The position numbers and the translations under genes are program-made. From Ectothiorhodospiraceae bacterium (GTDB lineage Bacteria; Pseudomonadota; Gammaproteobacteria; XJ16; Halofilaceae): a stretch of 64,000 nucleotides of DNA. Numbering within the stretch: the stretch's first letter is position 1; each line of letters begins with the position of its first letter. Under the pieces are notes generated by a model that saw nothing but the letters and a program-made list of their open reading frames with translations, was not told the origin of the DNA and ran no database searches. Location of the stretch: positions 41,797 to 105,796 of the forward strand of contig SLKC01000009.1 of assembly GCA_007134775.1 (NCBI GenBank). The letters run 5' to 3'. Below, in pieces: positions 1 to 9,114 of the stretch.

Positions 1-476
1 TTACCGAGGGTGAGCGCTTTGCCTTCACCGGGATCCCGAACTTCGCGCCGGAGCTGTTCCGACGCGCGCAGCTCAAGGATCCGATGAAGATGAAGGCGCT
101 GCAGAAAGGCCTGGAGCAGTTGTGCGAGGAGGGCGCCACCCAGCTCTTTCGGCCGCTGAACAATAACGATCTCATCCTGGGGGCGGTCGGGGTGTTGCAG
201 TTCGATGTGGTAGCACAGCGTCTGCGCGACGAGTACGGCGTTGACTGCCGGTTCGAGCCGGTGGGTGTGCAGACGGCGCGCTGGGTGGACTGTGGTGACC
301 AGCGGCGCGAACGGGAGTTTCGCGAGCGGGTAACGGAGAATCTGGCGGAGGATCACGCCGGTGAACTGGTCTATCTGGCGCCGACGCGGGTCAATCTGGA
401 GATGACGCAGGAGCGGTGGCCCGATATCGCTTTGCGGGCCACGCGCGAGCAGGGAGGCTTGTCCGGGCAGGCTTGA
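1..476 (+). CDS. prfC: Peptide chain release factor 3, C-terminal part
   Basis: The reading frame is open from base 3 to the TGA at 474-476 and gives the last 157 residues of a protein whose start lies before the window. RF3 is a cytoplasmic GTPase that recycles RF1 and RF2 from the ribosome after peptide release. The visible part is the C-terminal domain, with the family-typical segments [22 protein letters not shown] and [12 protein letters not shown]. The GTPase domain is not in the window. No clear terminator follows: the 165 bases to the next gene are GC-rich without a good hairpin and T-run. Identification is by remembered family sequence and is firm. Confidence 0.95.
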   Translation, partial: TEGERFAFTGIPNFAPELFRRAQLKDPMKMKALQKGLEQLCEEGATQLFRPLNNNDLILGAVGVLQFDVVAQRLRDEYGVDCRFEPVGVQTARWVDCGDQRREREFRERVTENLAEDHAGELVYLAPTRVNLEMTQERWPDIALRATREQGGLSGQA

Positions 477-641
477 TGTGGCCGTGTCGCTCCGGCCAGG
501 GGGCCGTGCGGGGCCATTCCCGGGCGAGCACGCCCCCTGCGCAACGTCCCCCGGGCGCATCGACGGGTCGCGGTGGCGGAGGGCGGGTTCCGTGCTGAGC
601 TGGATGCGCTACCATGCCCGCGGAATGGTTCGGAGCATGGC

Positions 642-1436
642 ATGATGGCCTTCAGCCCCGTACAGTGGATGGGCCGCGCGCTGGCCCGATTCCTCTCGCG
701 CGAGCGACCGCAGGAAATATCGACGGCGACGACACGCCCCGACCTCCTCTTTGACGCGCTGGAGCCAGGGGATGTGCTGCTCGTCGAGGGCACCAGTCGG
801 ATCAGTGGGGCGATCAAGTACCTGACGCAGTCGACCTGGTCCCATGCGGCGCTCTATGTAGGGGACGCGATCGATGGCGACAGTCTCTCCAGTGAGCGGC
901 GCTCGCTCGTCGAGGCGGATTTGAACGACGGCGTCCGGGCGGTACCGCTCGGTCTCTACGCGCATTATCACACCCGCATCTGCCGCCCAGTCGGGCTGAC
1001 TCCAGCGGAAAACGAGCAGGTGATTCGTTACGCGATCGAGCGTCTCGGGCATCAGTACGACCTGCGCAATATCTTCGACCTCGCGCGCTATCTCATCCGC
1101 AACCCGCCTGTTCCGGGCCACCTCAAACGCCGCATGCTAACCTTCGGCAGTGGGGATCCCACACGCGCGATCTGCTCATCGCTAATCGCGCAGGCCTTCC
1201 AATCGATCCGCTATCCGATACTGCCCGCGATCGATTATCTGGAGCCGGCCGCGCACCACCCGCCGGGCTATCTGCGCGAGATCTACCGGATCCGCCACCA
1301 TTCGATGTATGCACCGCGCGATTTCGACGTTTCGCCCTTTTTCGACGTCGTCAAGCCACGAGTGGTTGATGGCTTCAATTTCCGCGCCTTTGACTGGTTC
1401 GAGGACGAAGGTAGCGACACTTCGGCCGAGCACTGA
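642..1436 (+). CDS. YiiX/YebB-like NlpC/P60-type cysteine hydrolase
   Basis: A 264-residue protein resembling the circularly permuted NlpC/P60 (papain-like) hydrolases of the YiiX/YebB group, which act on lipid or amide bonds of unknown identity. The likely catalytic His68 lies in WSHAALYVGD and the likely Cys178 in RAICSSLIAQAF, in the permuted order (His before Cys). No signal peptide is evident. The frame extends upstream to a GTG at 573, but ATG 642 has GGAG at 632-635 six bases before it and begins the conserved-looking part, so I chose it. The substrate cannot be read from the sequence or its neighbours. Confidence 0.8.
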   Translation: MMAFSPVQWMGRALARFLSRERPQEISTATTRPDLLFDALEPGDVLLVEGTSRISGAIKYLTQSTWSHAALYVGDAIDGDSLSSERRSLVEADLNDGVRAVPLGLYAHYHTRICRPVGLTPAENEQVIRYAIERLGHQYDLRNIFDLARYLIRNPPVPGHLKRRMLTFGSGDPTRAICSSLIAQAFQSIRYPILPAIDYLEPAAHHPPGYLREIYRIRHHSMYAPRDFDVSPFFDVVKPRVVDGFNFRAFDWFEDEGSDTSAEH

Positions 1437-1445
1437 TTCGCATCG

Positions 1446-1473
1446 CTGCCACCGTGGCGCGAATCCGTATAAT
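1446..1473 (+). promoter_or_regulatory. Sigma70-type promoter for the Nav channel gene
   Basis: A perfect -10 box TATAAT at 1468-1473 is preceded after 16 bp by CTGCCA (1446-1451), a four-of-six match to the -35 consensus. Transcription would start near 1480, about 30 bases before the ATG at 1509. This is a pattern match only. Confidence 0.5.
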
Positions 1474-1508
1474 GGCCCGCCGTTGAGCCACCAACCGTTG
1501 GAACCCCG

Positions 1509-2339
1509 ATGGACCCGACAGCCCGAGATGAGGAAAGACCCTCCTTCCGCAAGGGGGTAAGGGACTGGATCGAGAGCTCGCGTATCCAGAATCTCATCAT
1601 CGCGGTGATCGTGTTCAACGCCATCACACTCGGGCTCGAGACGTCGGTGATGGTCCGCGCCCATGTCGGCGATTGGCTCTGGTGGATCGAGCGGATCGTG
1701 CTGACGATCTTTGTCGTCGAGATCCTGATCAAGCTGTATGCCCACCGGCTGTACTTCTTCCGTAGCGGCTGGAACGTCTTCGACTTCGTGATCGTCGGCG
1801 TATCGCTTGTGCCGGACGCGGGCCCGCTGGCGATCCTGCGTGCACTGCGCATCCTCAGGCTGCTACGGCTGGTAACGAAGATGCAGCGGTTGCGCCGTAT
1901 CGTCGAGTCGCTGCTGCGCGCGATCCCCAGTATCGGGTGGATCGCCGTGTTGCTGTTGATGGTGTTCTACATCTTCGCCGTGATGGGGACCAAGCTCTTC
2001 GGCGAGGCGTTCCCCGGTGATTTCGGCCACCTGGGTCTATCGATGTATTCGCTGTTCCAGGTCATGACGCTGGAGAGCTGGTCGGAGGAGATCGCGCGCC
2101 CCATCATGGAGCGCTACCCCCTTGCCTGGCTCTATTTCGTCACCTTTATTCTGGTTACCGCCTTCACGGTGCTGAACCTCTTCATCGGTATCATCGTCAG
2201 CGCCATGCAGGAGCAGCACTACGAAGAGGAGGAGGCACGGCGCGAGGCCAGCGAGGCGAAGGCGCACGCCGAGCGCGAGGAGTTGCTGGACCTCATGCGC
2301 CGCATCGACGATCGCCTCGCCCGTCTAGAGCGCCGCTAG
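1509..2339 (+). CDS. Bacterial voltage-gated sodium channel (NavBac family)
   Basis: A 276-residue single-domain ion channel with six membrane segments that would act as a tetramer in the inner membrane. S1 is about residues 27-45, S2 58-78, S3 88-102. S4 has Arg at 111, 114, 117 and 120, spaced every third residue. S5 is about 141-160, the pore loop 178-195 and S6 205-232. The selectivity filter TLESWS (187-192) matches the Na+-selective NaChBac/NavAb type. After S6 comes an acidic neck (about 239-255) and a short coiled coil (256-276), as in NavAe1 from Alkalilimnicola. The gene stands alone with its own promoter-like sequence and ends 7 bases from the convergent TraB/GumN gene. The family assignment is firm; the physiological role (Na+ entry for motility, pH or chemotaxis) is inference. 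Confidence 0.92.
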   Translation: MDPTARDEERPSFRKGVRDWIESSRIQNLIIAVIVFNAITLGLETSVMVRAHVGDWLWWIERIVLTIFVVEILIKLYAHRLYFFRSGWNVFDFVIVGVSLVPDAGPLAILRALRILRLLRLVTKMQRLRRIVESLLRAIPSIGWIAVLLLMVFYIFAVMGTKLFGEAFPGDFGHLGLSMYSLFQVMTLESWSEEIARPIMERYPLAWLYFVTFILVTAFTVLNLFIGIIVSAMQEQHYEEEEARREASEAKAHAEREELLDLMRRIDDRLARLERR

Positions 2340-2346
2340 TGCGCGC

Positions 2347-3231
2347 CTAGTCGACACGCGAGACCGTGTAGCCGCGTCCCTCGAGTAGCCGGATGCTTCC
2401 CTGCTCGCCGGGTAGATGGAGTGCGCCGATGGCGATGAAGGTACCGCCCGTGCGCAGATCCGCATCCATGCGCGTGACCATGATCTGGTTGCGCTCGACG
2501 ACCAGGCGGCGCATGAAGGCTTCCTGATCCTCCAGCCCAGGCAGGGCCGGATGCTCCTCGGCCACGCGCACCAGGCCCGCGAGGTCGCCATCGAGGTAGA
2601 GTGACACCATTTTCTCATAGAGCTCTTGGACACGGTCCTCCTCGACATACTCGACGGCGCGTTCCAGCATGGCGATCTGCTGTTCCAGGGGCAGATCGTC
2701 GAAGATGCCGAGCTGTTCATCGAGCGTCTCCAGACCCTCGACGGAGGCCTCGCGCGCCTGGGCGCGCTCGAAGAGTTGGTAGTCGAGGATCTCGGTGGGG
2801 TCCTCGTCGGGCACGCTCATGATGGTAGCCAGGGCCCACGGGCGCATGCGGGGCAGCGTCTCCTCGGCGAGCCCGACCTTGGCGGCGGCCTGCCGGGTCC
2901 GCTCCCAGAGCGCCTCATCCAGCTTGTCCGGCAGGGTACGACCATCGAGGTAGAACATCCGCATCATGGCCGGGTCCTCGAGCAAATCGGCGAAGTCGAG
3001 CTCGAAGCGGTAGCGCTGGGCGTTGTCGAATGCGGTTTCTACGGCATCGGGGAGATCAAGTACGCGCTCATCGGCGCTGTGGATCGTGCCGAAGAGATAA
3101 CTCGGCTCATCGGCCTCGGCGTGATCGATCTGCCACAACAACCCCTCGTCGATTCCGTCGGTTGCCTGGGCGACGGGGATGAACGCGAGCAGGATCGCGA
3201 CCGCGATGCTACGGGACAGGGTACGGGGCAT
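2347..3231 (-). CDS. TraB/GumN family protein
   Basis: A 294-residue exported protein of the TraB/GumN family, distantly related to Tiki-type metalloproteases. An N-terminal signal peptide (MPRTLSRSIAVAILLAFI, ending near AQA) is followed by the two family hallmarks: GTIHSADE near the N-terminus and GALHLPGEQG near the C-terminus, which supply putative metal ligands. The frame continues upstream to 3273, overlapping the MATE gene, but ATG 3231 gives a clean signal peptide and has GGAG nine bases upstream. It follows the MATE gene by 31 bases and may be cotranscribed with it. Biochemical function in bacteria is poorly defined. Confidence 0.85.
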   Translation of the reverse strand: MPRTLSRSIAVAILLAFIPVAQATDGIDEGLLWQIDHAEADEPSYLFGTIHSADERVLDLPDAVETAFDNAQRYRFELDFADLLEDPAMMRMFYLDGRTLPDKLDEALWERTRQAAAKVGLAEETLPRMRPWALATIMSVPDEDPTEILDYQLFERAQAREASVEGLETLDEQLGIFDDLPLEQQIAMLERAVEYVEEDRVQELYEKMVSLYLDGDLAGLVRVAEEHPALPGLEDQEAFMRRLVVERNQIMVTRMDADLRTGGTFIAIGALHLPGEQGSIRLLEGRGYTVSRVD

Positions 3232-3262
3232 TTGCAGGCTCTCCACTCGACCGAGCCTCAGG

Positions 3263-4693
3263 TTACCCTGCATCGGCGGCTGTCCGCGAGTCCCCGAGGT
3301 GGCGGTAGAGGCGGGGCATGTAGTAAAGCAGCGTCAGAGCGCGCACGGCGAGGAAGACTGTCATGGCGAGCCAGAGTCCATGATTGGCCAGCAGCGGCAC
3401 GAGTAGCGCGGTAGCAGCGAGGAACAGCGCCGTCGAGACCAGCATGGCATTGCGCATCTCGACCGTGCGCGTGGTGCCGATGAAGATGCCATCGAGCTGG
3501 AAGCTCCAGACCGCGACCAGTGGGATCAGGATCATCCAGGGGAGGTAGGTCGATGCGGCCTGCCGCACGGTATCGAGATCGGTGAGCCAGCCGATAAACA
3601 GCGGGCCGAGGCCGGCGTAGGTTACGCTGAATAACCCGGCCACGGCGACGGCCGAGACCGTAGTCGTGCGCAGCGAAGCTGTGAAGTGGCGGTGGCTGCG
3701 CCGTCCCCAGGCGGCGCCGGCCAGGCCTTCGGCGGCGTGGGCGAAGCCGTCCAGCCCGTAGGCTAGGAAGAAGAAGAACTGCAGCAGGACCGCATTGGCT
3801 GCCAGTTCGATCTCCCCGATCCGGCCACCGCTTGCGGTGAACCAGAAGAAACTGCCCACAAGGCAGAGCGTGCGGAGCAGGATATTGCCGTTGACGGTGA
3901 TCAGCGCTCGCAGTCCGTCCCCCGCGAGCAGGGCGGGGCGCCGCCCCGCTGTTGGCAGCTTATGCAGTGCATGGAGCACGAGCCAGAGCCCGAGGCCCAC
4001 GGCGGTGAATTCCGCGATCACGGAGGCGAGGGCGACTCCCTCGATGCCCATGCCCAGAACGGGGACGAAGAGCAGATCGAGGCCGACGTTGGTGCCATTG
4101 AGCACGAGCTGGTGGACGAGGAGTGCCCGCGTGCGCTGCAGCCCGATCAAGGCGCCGAGCAGGGCGTAGTTGGCGAAGGTCGCCGGTGCGCTCCAGATCC
4201 GGATGTCGAAGTAGGCGCGCGCGAAGGCCTTGACCGACTCGCTCGCCTCGATGATCGTAAAGGCGACGTACGCGACCGGCCATTGCAGCGCCAGCATCAG
4301 CAGGGCCAATGCGAGGGCGAGCAGGAGCGCGCGCGCGATGGCGACGCGCACGTTGTCGCCCTGTCCGGCGCCGTAACTCTGGGCGACGAAGCCCGTAGTG
4401 CCCATGCGCAGGAAGCCGAAGGTCCAGAACAGGACGCTGAACAGGCTTGAGCCGATGGCGACCGCACCGATGTAGGCGGCCCCCGACATGTGGCCCATCA
4501 CCGCGGTATCGACGGCACCGACCAGAGGAATTGAGAGGTTCGACAGGATGATCGGCCACGCCAGCGCCCAGACATAGCGGTAGCTTGGCGGCCGATCGTC
4601 AGCGTGGGCTGCGGTCACGGTAGGGATTACCCGTATCGGATGCTCAGCAATGGCCGCGACCGGTTCGGGCCGTGACCGCGAGTCCGCCCGCAC
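3263..4693 (-). CDS. MATE family efflux transporter (DinF-like)
   Basis: A 476-residue inner-membrane protein with about twelve hydrophobic segments of the multidrug and toxic compound extrusion family, which exports cations or drugs in exchange for Na+ or H+. The first segment carries LSIPLVGAVDTAVMGHM, the usual MATE signature region, and the N-terminal half resembles DinF/NorM proteins. The start is uncertain: the frame opens at GTG 4693, leaving about 38 polar residues before the first helix, while another GTG at 4618 would shorten that tail. The substrate is unknown. In a saline habitat a Na+-coupled mechanism is plausible but unproven. Confidence 0.88.
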   Translation of the reverse strand: MRADSRSRPEPVAAIAEHPIRVIPTVTAAHADDRPPSYRYVWALAWPIILSNLSIPLVGAVDTAVMGHMSGAAYIGAVAIGSSLFSVLFWTFGFLRMGTTGFVAQSYGAGQGDNVRVAIARALLLALALALLMLALQWPVAYVAFTIIEASESVKAFARAYFDIRIWSAPATFANYALLGALIGLQRTRALLVHQLVLNGTNVGLDLLFVPVLGMGIEGVALASVIAEFTAVGLGLWLVLHALHKLPTAGRRPALLAGDGLRALITVNGNILLRTLCLVGSFFWFTASGGRIGEIELAANAVLLQFFFFLAYGLDGFAHAAEGLAGAAWGRRSHRHFTASLRTTTVSAVAVAGLFSVTYAGLGPLFIGWLTDLDTVRQAASTYLPWMILIPLVAVWSFQLDGIFIGTTRTVEMRNAMLVSTALFLAATALLVPLLANHGLWLAMTVFLAVRALTLLYYMPRLYRHLGDSRTAADAG

Positions 4694-4746
4694 TGCCCCG
4701 ACCGGCGTAACGGCCGGCCCGGGGCACTGTGGGCATTAGGCGGAGG

Positions 4747-6207
4747 CTACGATAGCTCGGGGTCGATGCCGCCCATGCAGAGATACTTGATCTCGAGGTA
4801 GTCTTCGATGCCGTACTTCGAGCCTTCGCGGCCGAGTCCGGACTCCTTCAGCCCGCCGAAGGGCGCGACGGCCGTGGAGATGATGCCGGTGTTGATCCCG
4901 ACGATGCCGTAGTCGAGATGCCGGCCGATGCGCCAAGCGCGACCGAAGTCACGGGTATAGAAGTACGCGGCTAGGCCCGCCGTGGTGTCGTTGGCGAGCC
5001 GGATCGCTTCGCTCTCCGTGGTGAAGCGCAGCAGTGGCGAGACCGGACCGAAGGTCTCTTCCTGGCAGACCAGCATGTCATGGGTTACGTCGGTCAGCAC
5101 CGTGGGTTCGAAGAATGTGCCGCCCAGTGCGTGGCGGCTGCCGCCGGTCAGTAGACGTGCGCCACCCGCCACGGCGTTACTGATGTGCTGCTCGACCTTC
5201 TCCACCGCGCGTTCGTCAATGAGCGGACCCTGCTGAACGCCCTCGCCGAAGCCGTCGCCGACGTTGAGTTCCCGCACGCGCTCGGCCAGGCGTTCAGCGA
5301 AGGCGTCGTGGATCCCGTCCTGGACGAGGATGCGGTTGGCGCAGACACAAGTCTGGCCCATGTTGCGATACTTCGAGCCGATGGCGCCGTCCACCGCGGC
5401 CTCAAGGTCGGCATCATCGAAGACCAGGAACGGGGCGTTGCCGCCAAGTTCCAGTGAAATCTTCTTCACTGTGTCGGCGCTCTGCTTCATCAGCAGCTTG
5501 CCGACCGCGGTGGAGCCGGTAAAGGAGACCTTGCGCACACTCGGGTTGCGGGTGAACTCTTCGCCGAGGGTCGCCGCGTCACCGACCACGACACTGAATA
5601 CGCCCGCGGGCAGGCCTGCACGCTGGCCTAGCTCCGCCAGCGCCAATGCCGACAAGGGCGTCTCGGCTGCCGGTTTGGCCACCATCGTGCAGCCGGCTGC
5701 CAGGGCCGCACCGGCTTTGCGCGTGATCATTGCCTGGGGGAAGTTCCAGGGTGTGATCGCCGCACAGACCCCGATCGGCTCCTTGACGACCACGATTCGC
5801 TTGTCTGGCTGGTGCGCGGGAATCACATCGCCGTAGACCCGTTTGCCCTCTTCGGCGAACCACTCCAGGAAGGAGGCGGCGTAGGCGACCTCACCGCGCG
5901 ACTCGGCGAGCGGCTTGCCCTGCTCCGCGGTCATCAGGTGCGCCAGGTCGTCGACATGCTCGTGCATTAGATCGTGCCAGCGCCGCAGGATGGTGGCCCG
6001 TTCCCCTGCGGTTCGCTCGCGCCAGGCAAGCAGGGCCTGTTCCGCGGCTTCGATCGCCTCACGCGCGCCTGCGGCGTCGACCGTCGCCACGCGCGCGAGC
6101 TCCTCCCCTGTCGATGGGTTCGTCACGGGCAGAGCGGCCGCATTGCCGGTCCATTCGCCGGCGATGTGGCAGTGCGAGCGCAGCAGATTCGGATCCTGGA
6201 GTTTCAC
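4747..6207 (-). CDS. gabD: NAD(P)-dependent succinate-semialdehyde dehydrogenase
   Basis: A 486-residue aldehyde dehydrogenase that oxidises succinate semialdehyde to succinate, the last step of GABA breakdown. Family features are all visible: the NAD-binding segment ITPWNFPQAMITRK, the general-base Glu in SLELGGNAP, and the nucleophile in GQTCVCANR, whose Cys-x-Cys form is typical of GabD. The start is placed at GTG 6207: GGGGAG lies six bases upstream and the resulting N-terminus (KLQDPNLLRS) aligns with E. coli GabD (KLNDSNLF). A GTG at 6228 is the alternative. No GABA aminotransferase gene is adjacent. The agmatinase gene at 61-62 kb could feed the same route via 4-guanidinobutyrate or putrescine. 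Confidence 0.9.
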   Translation of the reverse strand: MKLQDPNLLRSHCHIAGEWTGNAAALPVTNPSTGEELARVATVDAAGAREAIEAAEQALLAWRERTAGERATILRRWHDLMHEHVDDLAHLMTAEQGKPLAESRGEVAYAASFLEWFAEEGKRVYGDVIPAHQPDKRIVVVKEPIGVCAAITPWNFPQAMITRKAGAALAAGCTMVAKPAAETPLSALALAELGQRAGLPAGVFSVVVGDAATLGEEFTRNPSVRKVSFTGSTAVGKLLMKQSADTVKKISLELGGNAPFLVFDDADLEAAVDGAIGSKYRNMGQTCVCANRILVQDGIHDAFAERLAERVRELNVGDGFGEGVQQGPLIDERAVEKVEQHISNAVAGGARLLTGGSRHALGGTFFEPTVLTDVTHDMLVCQEETFGPVSPLLRFTTESEAIRLANDTTAGLAAYFYTRDFGRAWRIGRHLDYGIVGINTGIISTAVAPFGGLKESGLGREGSKYGIEDYLEIKYLCMGGIDPELS

Positions 6208-6314
6208 ACCGTTCTCCCCGTTGTCCACTGATCCCTAGGATAGCGCAATCGGCCACCGGCTCGGGAGGGTAGAAACAAGCGCGGAGGTGGCGCACCCTGC
6301 GGATGATGCCGCTG

Positions 6315-8438
6315 TCACGGTTCGCGGGGAGCGTCCTGCGTCTCGTCACCGGGTGTTTCGGTGGCGTCCTGCGCTCGCGTGCCCGGGTCTTCCGGCGTGG
6401 TCTCGCCGCGCTCGGGGGGCGGGATCGGGGTGTCCAGGACGGCGGCGATGGTGCGCAAGAGTTCCGCCTCCTGTGCGCTGATGTGGCCGTCGCTGGTGAC
6501 GCAGGCCAGACAGGCGGCCAGGAACCGCTTCCGTGAGCGCGGTTGCAGACCGGAAAGTTTCTCCAGGGCCTGGGAGAATTCGCGCAGCGAGCAGGCTTCG
6601 CGGGGGGTGGGCTCGCTCGCGGCTGCCTGTTCGCCAGCGAGTTCACGCATCGCCTTGTCCCAGGCGTCACGGCGCGCTTCATCGTCGGTCTTCATTGCAT
6701 GGCAGAGCAGCGAGAGCACACAACGCGCCTCGTCGAGATGCCTCTTCACTCCGCCAGGGCCGATGCCCGGGCGATCACGCTCGAACAGGTAGTGCAGGAG
6801 CAGGGTGCGCAGCGTGTATTCGTGGATTGCCAGGCGGCCGTCGGCGCGGATCAGGTTGTCGAGTGATTCCACGAGCGTGCGCCGATCGTCCTGTTCGAGT
6901 TGTCGCAGCGCGGGCATGGCGAGTTCGAGTAGCGGAAGTCGGATGTGCGGCTGCAGCCCGCCGCTGCCGTCTCCCCATGTGTTTTCGAGCCGTTCGCGCA
7001 GCGCCAGTGTCGGCCCCGATTCCGCGGCCGGGAGTTGGTCGGCATAGTCCGGCTGGTGCAGTAGCAGCGCCCACATCAGTCGCCGCGCGTCCTCGGGCTG
7101 ATGCAGGGCTTGGTACAGCGGCGTGGGGATCTCGGCGAGCAGAGAGCGCGCTGCCGTGAGGCGATTTGCGCCCGGATTGCCCGCCAGGGCGCCAATGGCG
7201 GCAATAGAGAGTAGAGCGGCGACCTGTCCCGGCGTGTCCGCGTCGAGTGGGTCCGGCACATGCTCGGTCAGCGGACTCAATGACCCCGTTGACGAAGCGC
7301 CCTGGCTGGTTTGGGCCTCGCTGCCCTGCGGCTTGCGTTGGTCGCGTTCACGCCGGCGCTCGCGCTTGCTGGCGCGCTCCTGCTGACGGTACTCAACCAG
7401 AAATTGCGGCCCGATCGCGCGCAGGCGCTCCTTGAGCGGCGGGTGTGTCGCCGTGAGGCCGCTGAGCCCGCCGACGGTGCGGCTGAAGCCCATGTGCGAG
7501 ATCTCTTCGGCGTGGCTGGCGGCGAGCTTGCCACCGTGGCGCTGGTTGCCGATCTTCATCAGCGCACCCGCTATCCCGCGCGGATTCCGGGTGAATTGTA
7601 CCGCGGCGGCATCGGCCAGGAATTCCCGGTGCCGGGAGACCGCTGCCTTGATGATGCGTCCGATGAAGACGCCGATCCAGCCGATGATGATCAATAGCAG
7701 CCCCAGGAGGAGCATGGCGATGGCCGCCCGGGCGTCGCCGCCGCCGCGCCCTTGGCGACGACTGCGCATGCCTCCGCCTCGACCCGCACCCATGAACATC
7801 GCGCGCCAGACCGACCCCCCCATCTCGCCGATCAGGGTGATGCCGGCGAGCAGGGCGAGCAGGTGCACGTTGATGCGCATGTCGCCGTTGGCGATGTGAC
7901 TGAACTCGTGGGCAACAACGCCTTGCAGTTCGTCGCGATCGAGCTGCTCCAGCGCCCCTCGGGTTATGCCGATTACCGCGTTGCCCGGCTGCATGCCGGC
8001 CGCGAAGGCGTTGATGCCCTGTTCGTGATCGAGGATGTAGAGATCCGGCGGCGGCATGCCCGAGGCGATGGCGATCTCCTCGACTACGTTGACAAGGCGG
8101 CGTTCGGCAGGGTCGCTGGTTTCGGGGTCGACGATGCGGCCGCCCATCAACATGGCCACACGGCCGCCACCACCGCGGGCCAGTTGCGAGACCCGCACGA
8201 CCGAGCCGCCTGCAATCACCCCGAAGGTGATGAGCGCAGTCCAGCCAGCGGCGGGCGAGGTGACCCATTCACGCAGCGTCCACGGGCCGTTGTCAGCAAA
8301 CGTCAAGATCGCGACGAGCCAGACCGCGAGATTGACCGCGACGATCACCCCGGCGACGGCGAGGATGAAGCCACCGATCAGCAGCGCAGTCTGGCGCCGG
8401 GCCTCGTCCTGGCGCTCGAAGAAATCCTTCCTGGCCAT
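6315..8438 (-). CDS. M48 family metallopeptidase with TerB-like C-terminal domain
   Basis: A 707-residue inner-membrane zinc peptidase of the HtpX/Ste24 family. Two membrane segments (about 18-45 and 65-83) precede the catalytic domain with HEFSH at 177-181 and a likely third ligand in HREFLADAAA. Another membrane region follows at about 235-262. The second half (about 360-680) is soluble; its end (FLAACLACVTSDGHISAQE) resembles the acidic helix pattern of TerB-like domains. This makes it more than twice the length of E. coli HtpX. It lies 27 bases downstream of lemA on the same strand, a pairing seen in many bacteria. The role in membrane protein quality control is inferred from family. Confidence 0.88.
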   Translation of the reverse strand: MARKDFFERQDEARRQTALLIGGFILAVAGVIVAVNLAVWLVAILTFADNGPWTLREWVTSPAAGWTALITFGVIAGGSVVRVSQLARGGGGRVAMLMGGRIVDPETSDPAERRLVNVVEEIAIASGMPPPDLYILDHEQGINAFAAGMQPGNAVIGITRGALEQLDRDELQGVVAHEFSHIANGDMRINVHLLALLAGITLIGEMGGSVWRAMFMGAGRGGGMRSRRQGRGGGDARAAIAMLLLGLLLIIIGWIGVFIGRIIKAAVSRHREFLADAAAVQFTRNPRGIAGALMKIGNQRHGGKLAASHAEEISHMGFSRTVGGLSGLTATHPPLKERLRAIGPQFLVEYRQQERASKRERRRERDQRKPQGSEAQTSQGASSTGSLSPLTEHVPDPLDADTPGQVAALLSIAAIGALAGNPGANRLTAARSLLAEIPTPLYQALHQPEDARRLMWALLLHQPDYADQLPAAESGPTLALRERLENTWGDGSGGLQPHIRLPLLELAMPALRQLEQDDRRTLVESLDNLIRADGRLAIHEYTLRTLLLHYLFERDRPGIGPGGVKRHLDEARCVLSLLCHAMKTDDEARRDAWDKAMRELAGEQAAASEPTPREACSLREFSQALEKLSGLQPRSRKRFLAACLACVTSDGHISAQEAELLRTIAAVLDTPIPPPERGETTPEDPGTRAQDATETPGDETQDAPREP

Positions 8439-8465
8439 TCCCCCAGTCCCTCTCCGCAGGCGTCG

Positions 8466-9062
8466 TTACTCGAAGGAGACCCTCACCGGCTGGCGTGCCG
8501 CCTCCGGCTCCTCAAGTTGGAGCTGTTGCGCCGGCTGAAAGCCGGTCGGGAGGGCGACCATGATGTTGGGGAATTGCTCGCGGTAGGTGTTGTAGTGCAT
8601 CACCGCATCGTTGAAATGCTGACGGGCGAACGAGACCTTGTTCTCGGTCGATGAGAGTTCTTCCATCAAATCACGCATGGTGCCGTCCGCCTTGAGATCG
8701 GGATAGTTCTCCGATAGGGCGAACAGCCGGCCCAGCGCCTGGCCGAGCCCCCCTTCGGCTTGGGCGAGTTCCCGCATCCGGGCGGCGTTCTCCGGCTGCT
8801 GGGCAGCCGACTCTTCAGCGGCCTTGGCCTGGTTGCGTGCCTCGATGACTTGCGTGAGCGTCTCGCGCTCATGCTTCATGTAGCTCTTCGCCGTCTCGAC
8901 CAGATTGGGGATGAGCTCGTAGCGGCGCTGGAGCTGGACGTCGATCTGGGCGAAGCCGTTACGGACCCGGTTACGGTGACTAACCAGGCGGTTGTAGATC
9001 ATGACGCCGTAGGCGATCACGGCCAGCAGCAGAATCAGGAAGACAATCAGTGCAATGGTCAT
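8466..9062 (-). CDS. lemA: LemA family protein
   Basis: A 198-residue protein with one N-terminal membrane anchor (about residues 3-25), followed by a long helical domain. The segment YNRLVSHRNRVRNGFAQIDV and the following QRRYELIPNLVETAK are the LemA signature. LemA proteins face the periplasm in Gram-negatives; their molecular role is not settled. The gene directly precedes the M48 peptidase gene and probably shares its transcript. Confidence 0.93.
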   Translation of the reverse strand: MTIALIVFLILLLAVIAYGVMIYNRLVSHRNRVRNGFAQIDVQLQRRYELIPNLVETAKSYMKHERETLTQVIEARNQAKAAEESAAQQPENAARMRELAQAEGGLGQALGRLFALSENYPDLKADGTMRDLMEELSSTENKVSFARQHFNDAVMHYNTYREQFPNIMVALPTGFQPAQQLQLEEPEAARQPVRVSFE

Positions 9063-9114
9063 CGCGCGGTTCCCTTCGTTGTTGTAATCGATTATCGGCC
9101 TGCTGGCCCGGCCA

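Noticed and set aside
2626..3414. Long plus-strand open frame opposite the TraB/GumN and MATE genes
   Set aside because: It is antisense to two genes with clear family motifs; long antisense frames are common in GC-rich DNA. No homology or ribosome site.
7752..8654. 300-codon plus-strand frame opposite the M48 peptidase and lemA
   Set aside because: It is a shadow of two confidently assigned genes and has a Asp/His/Arg-rich composition typical of antisense translation.
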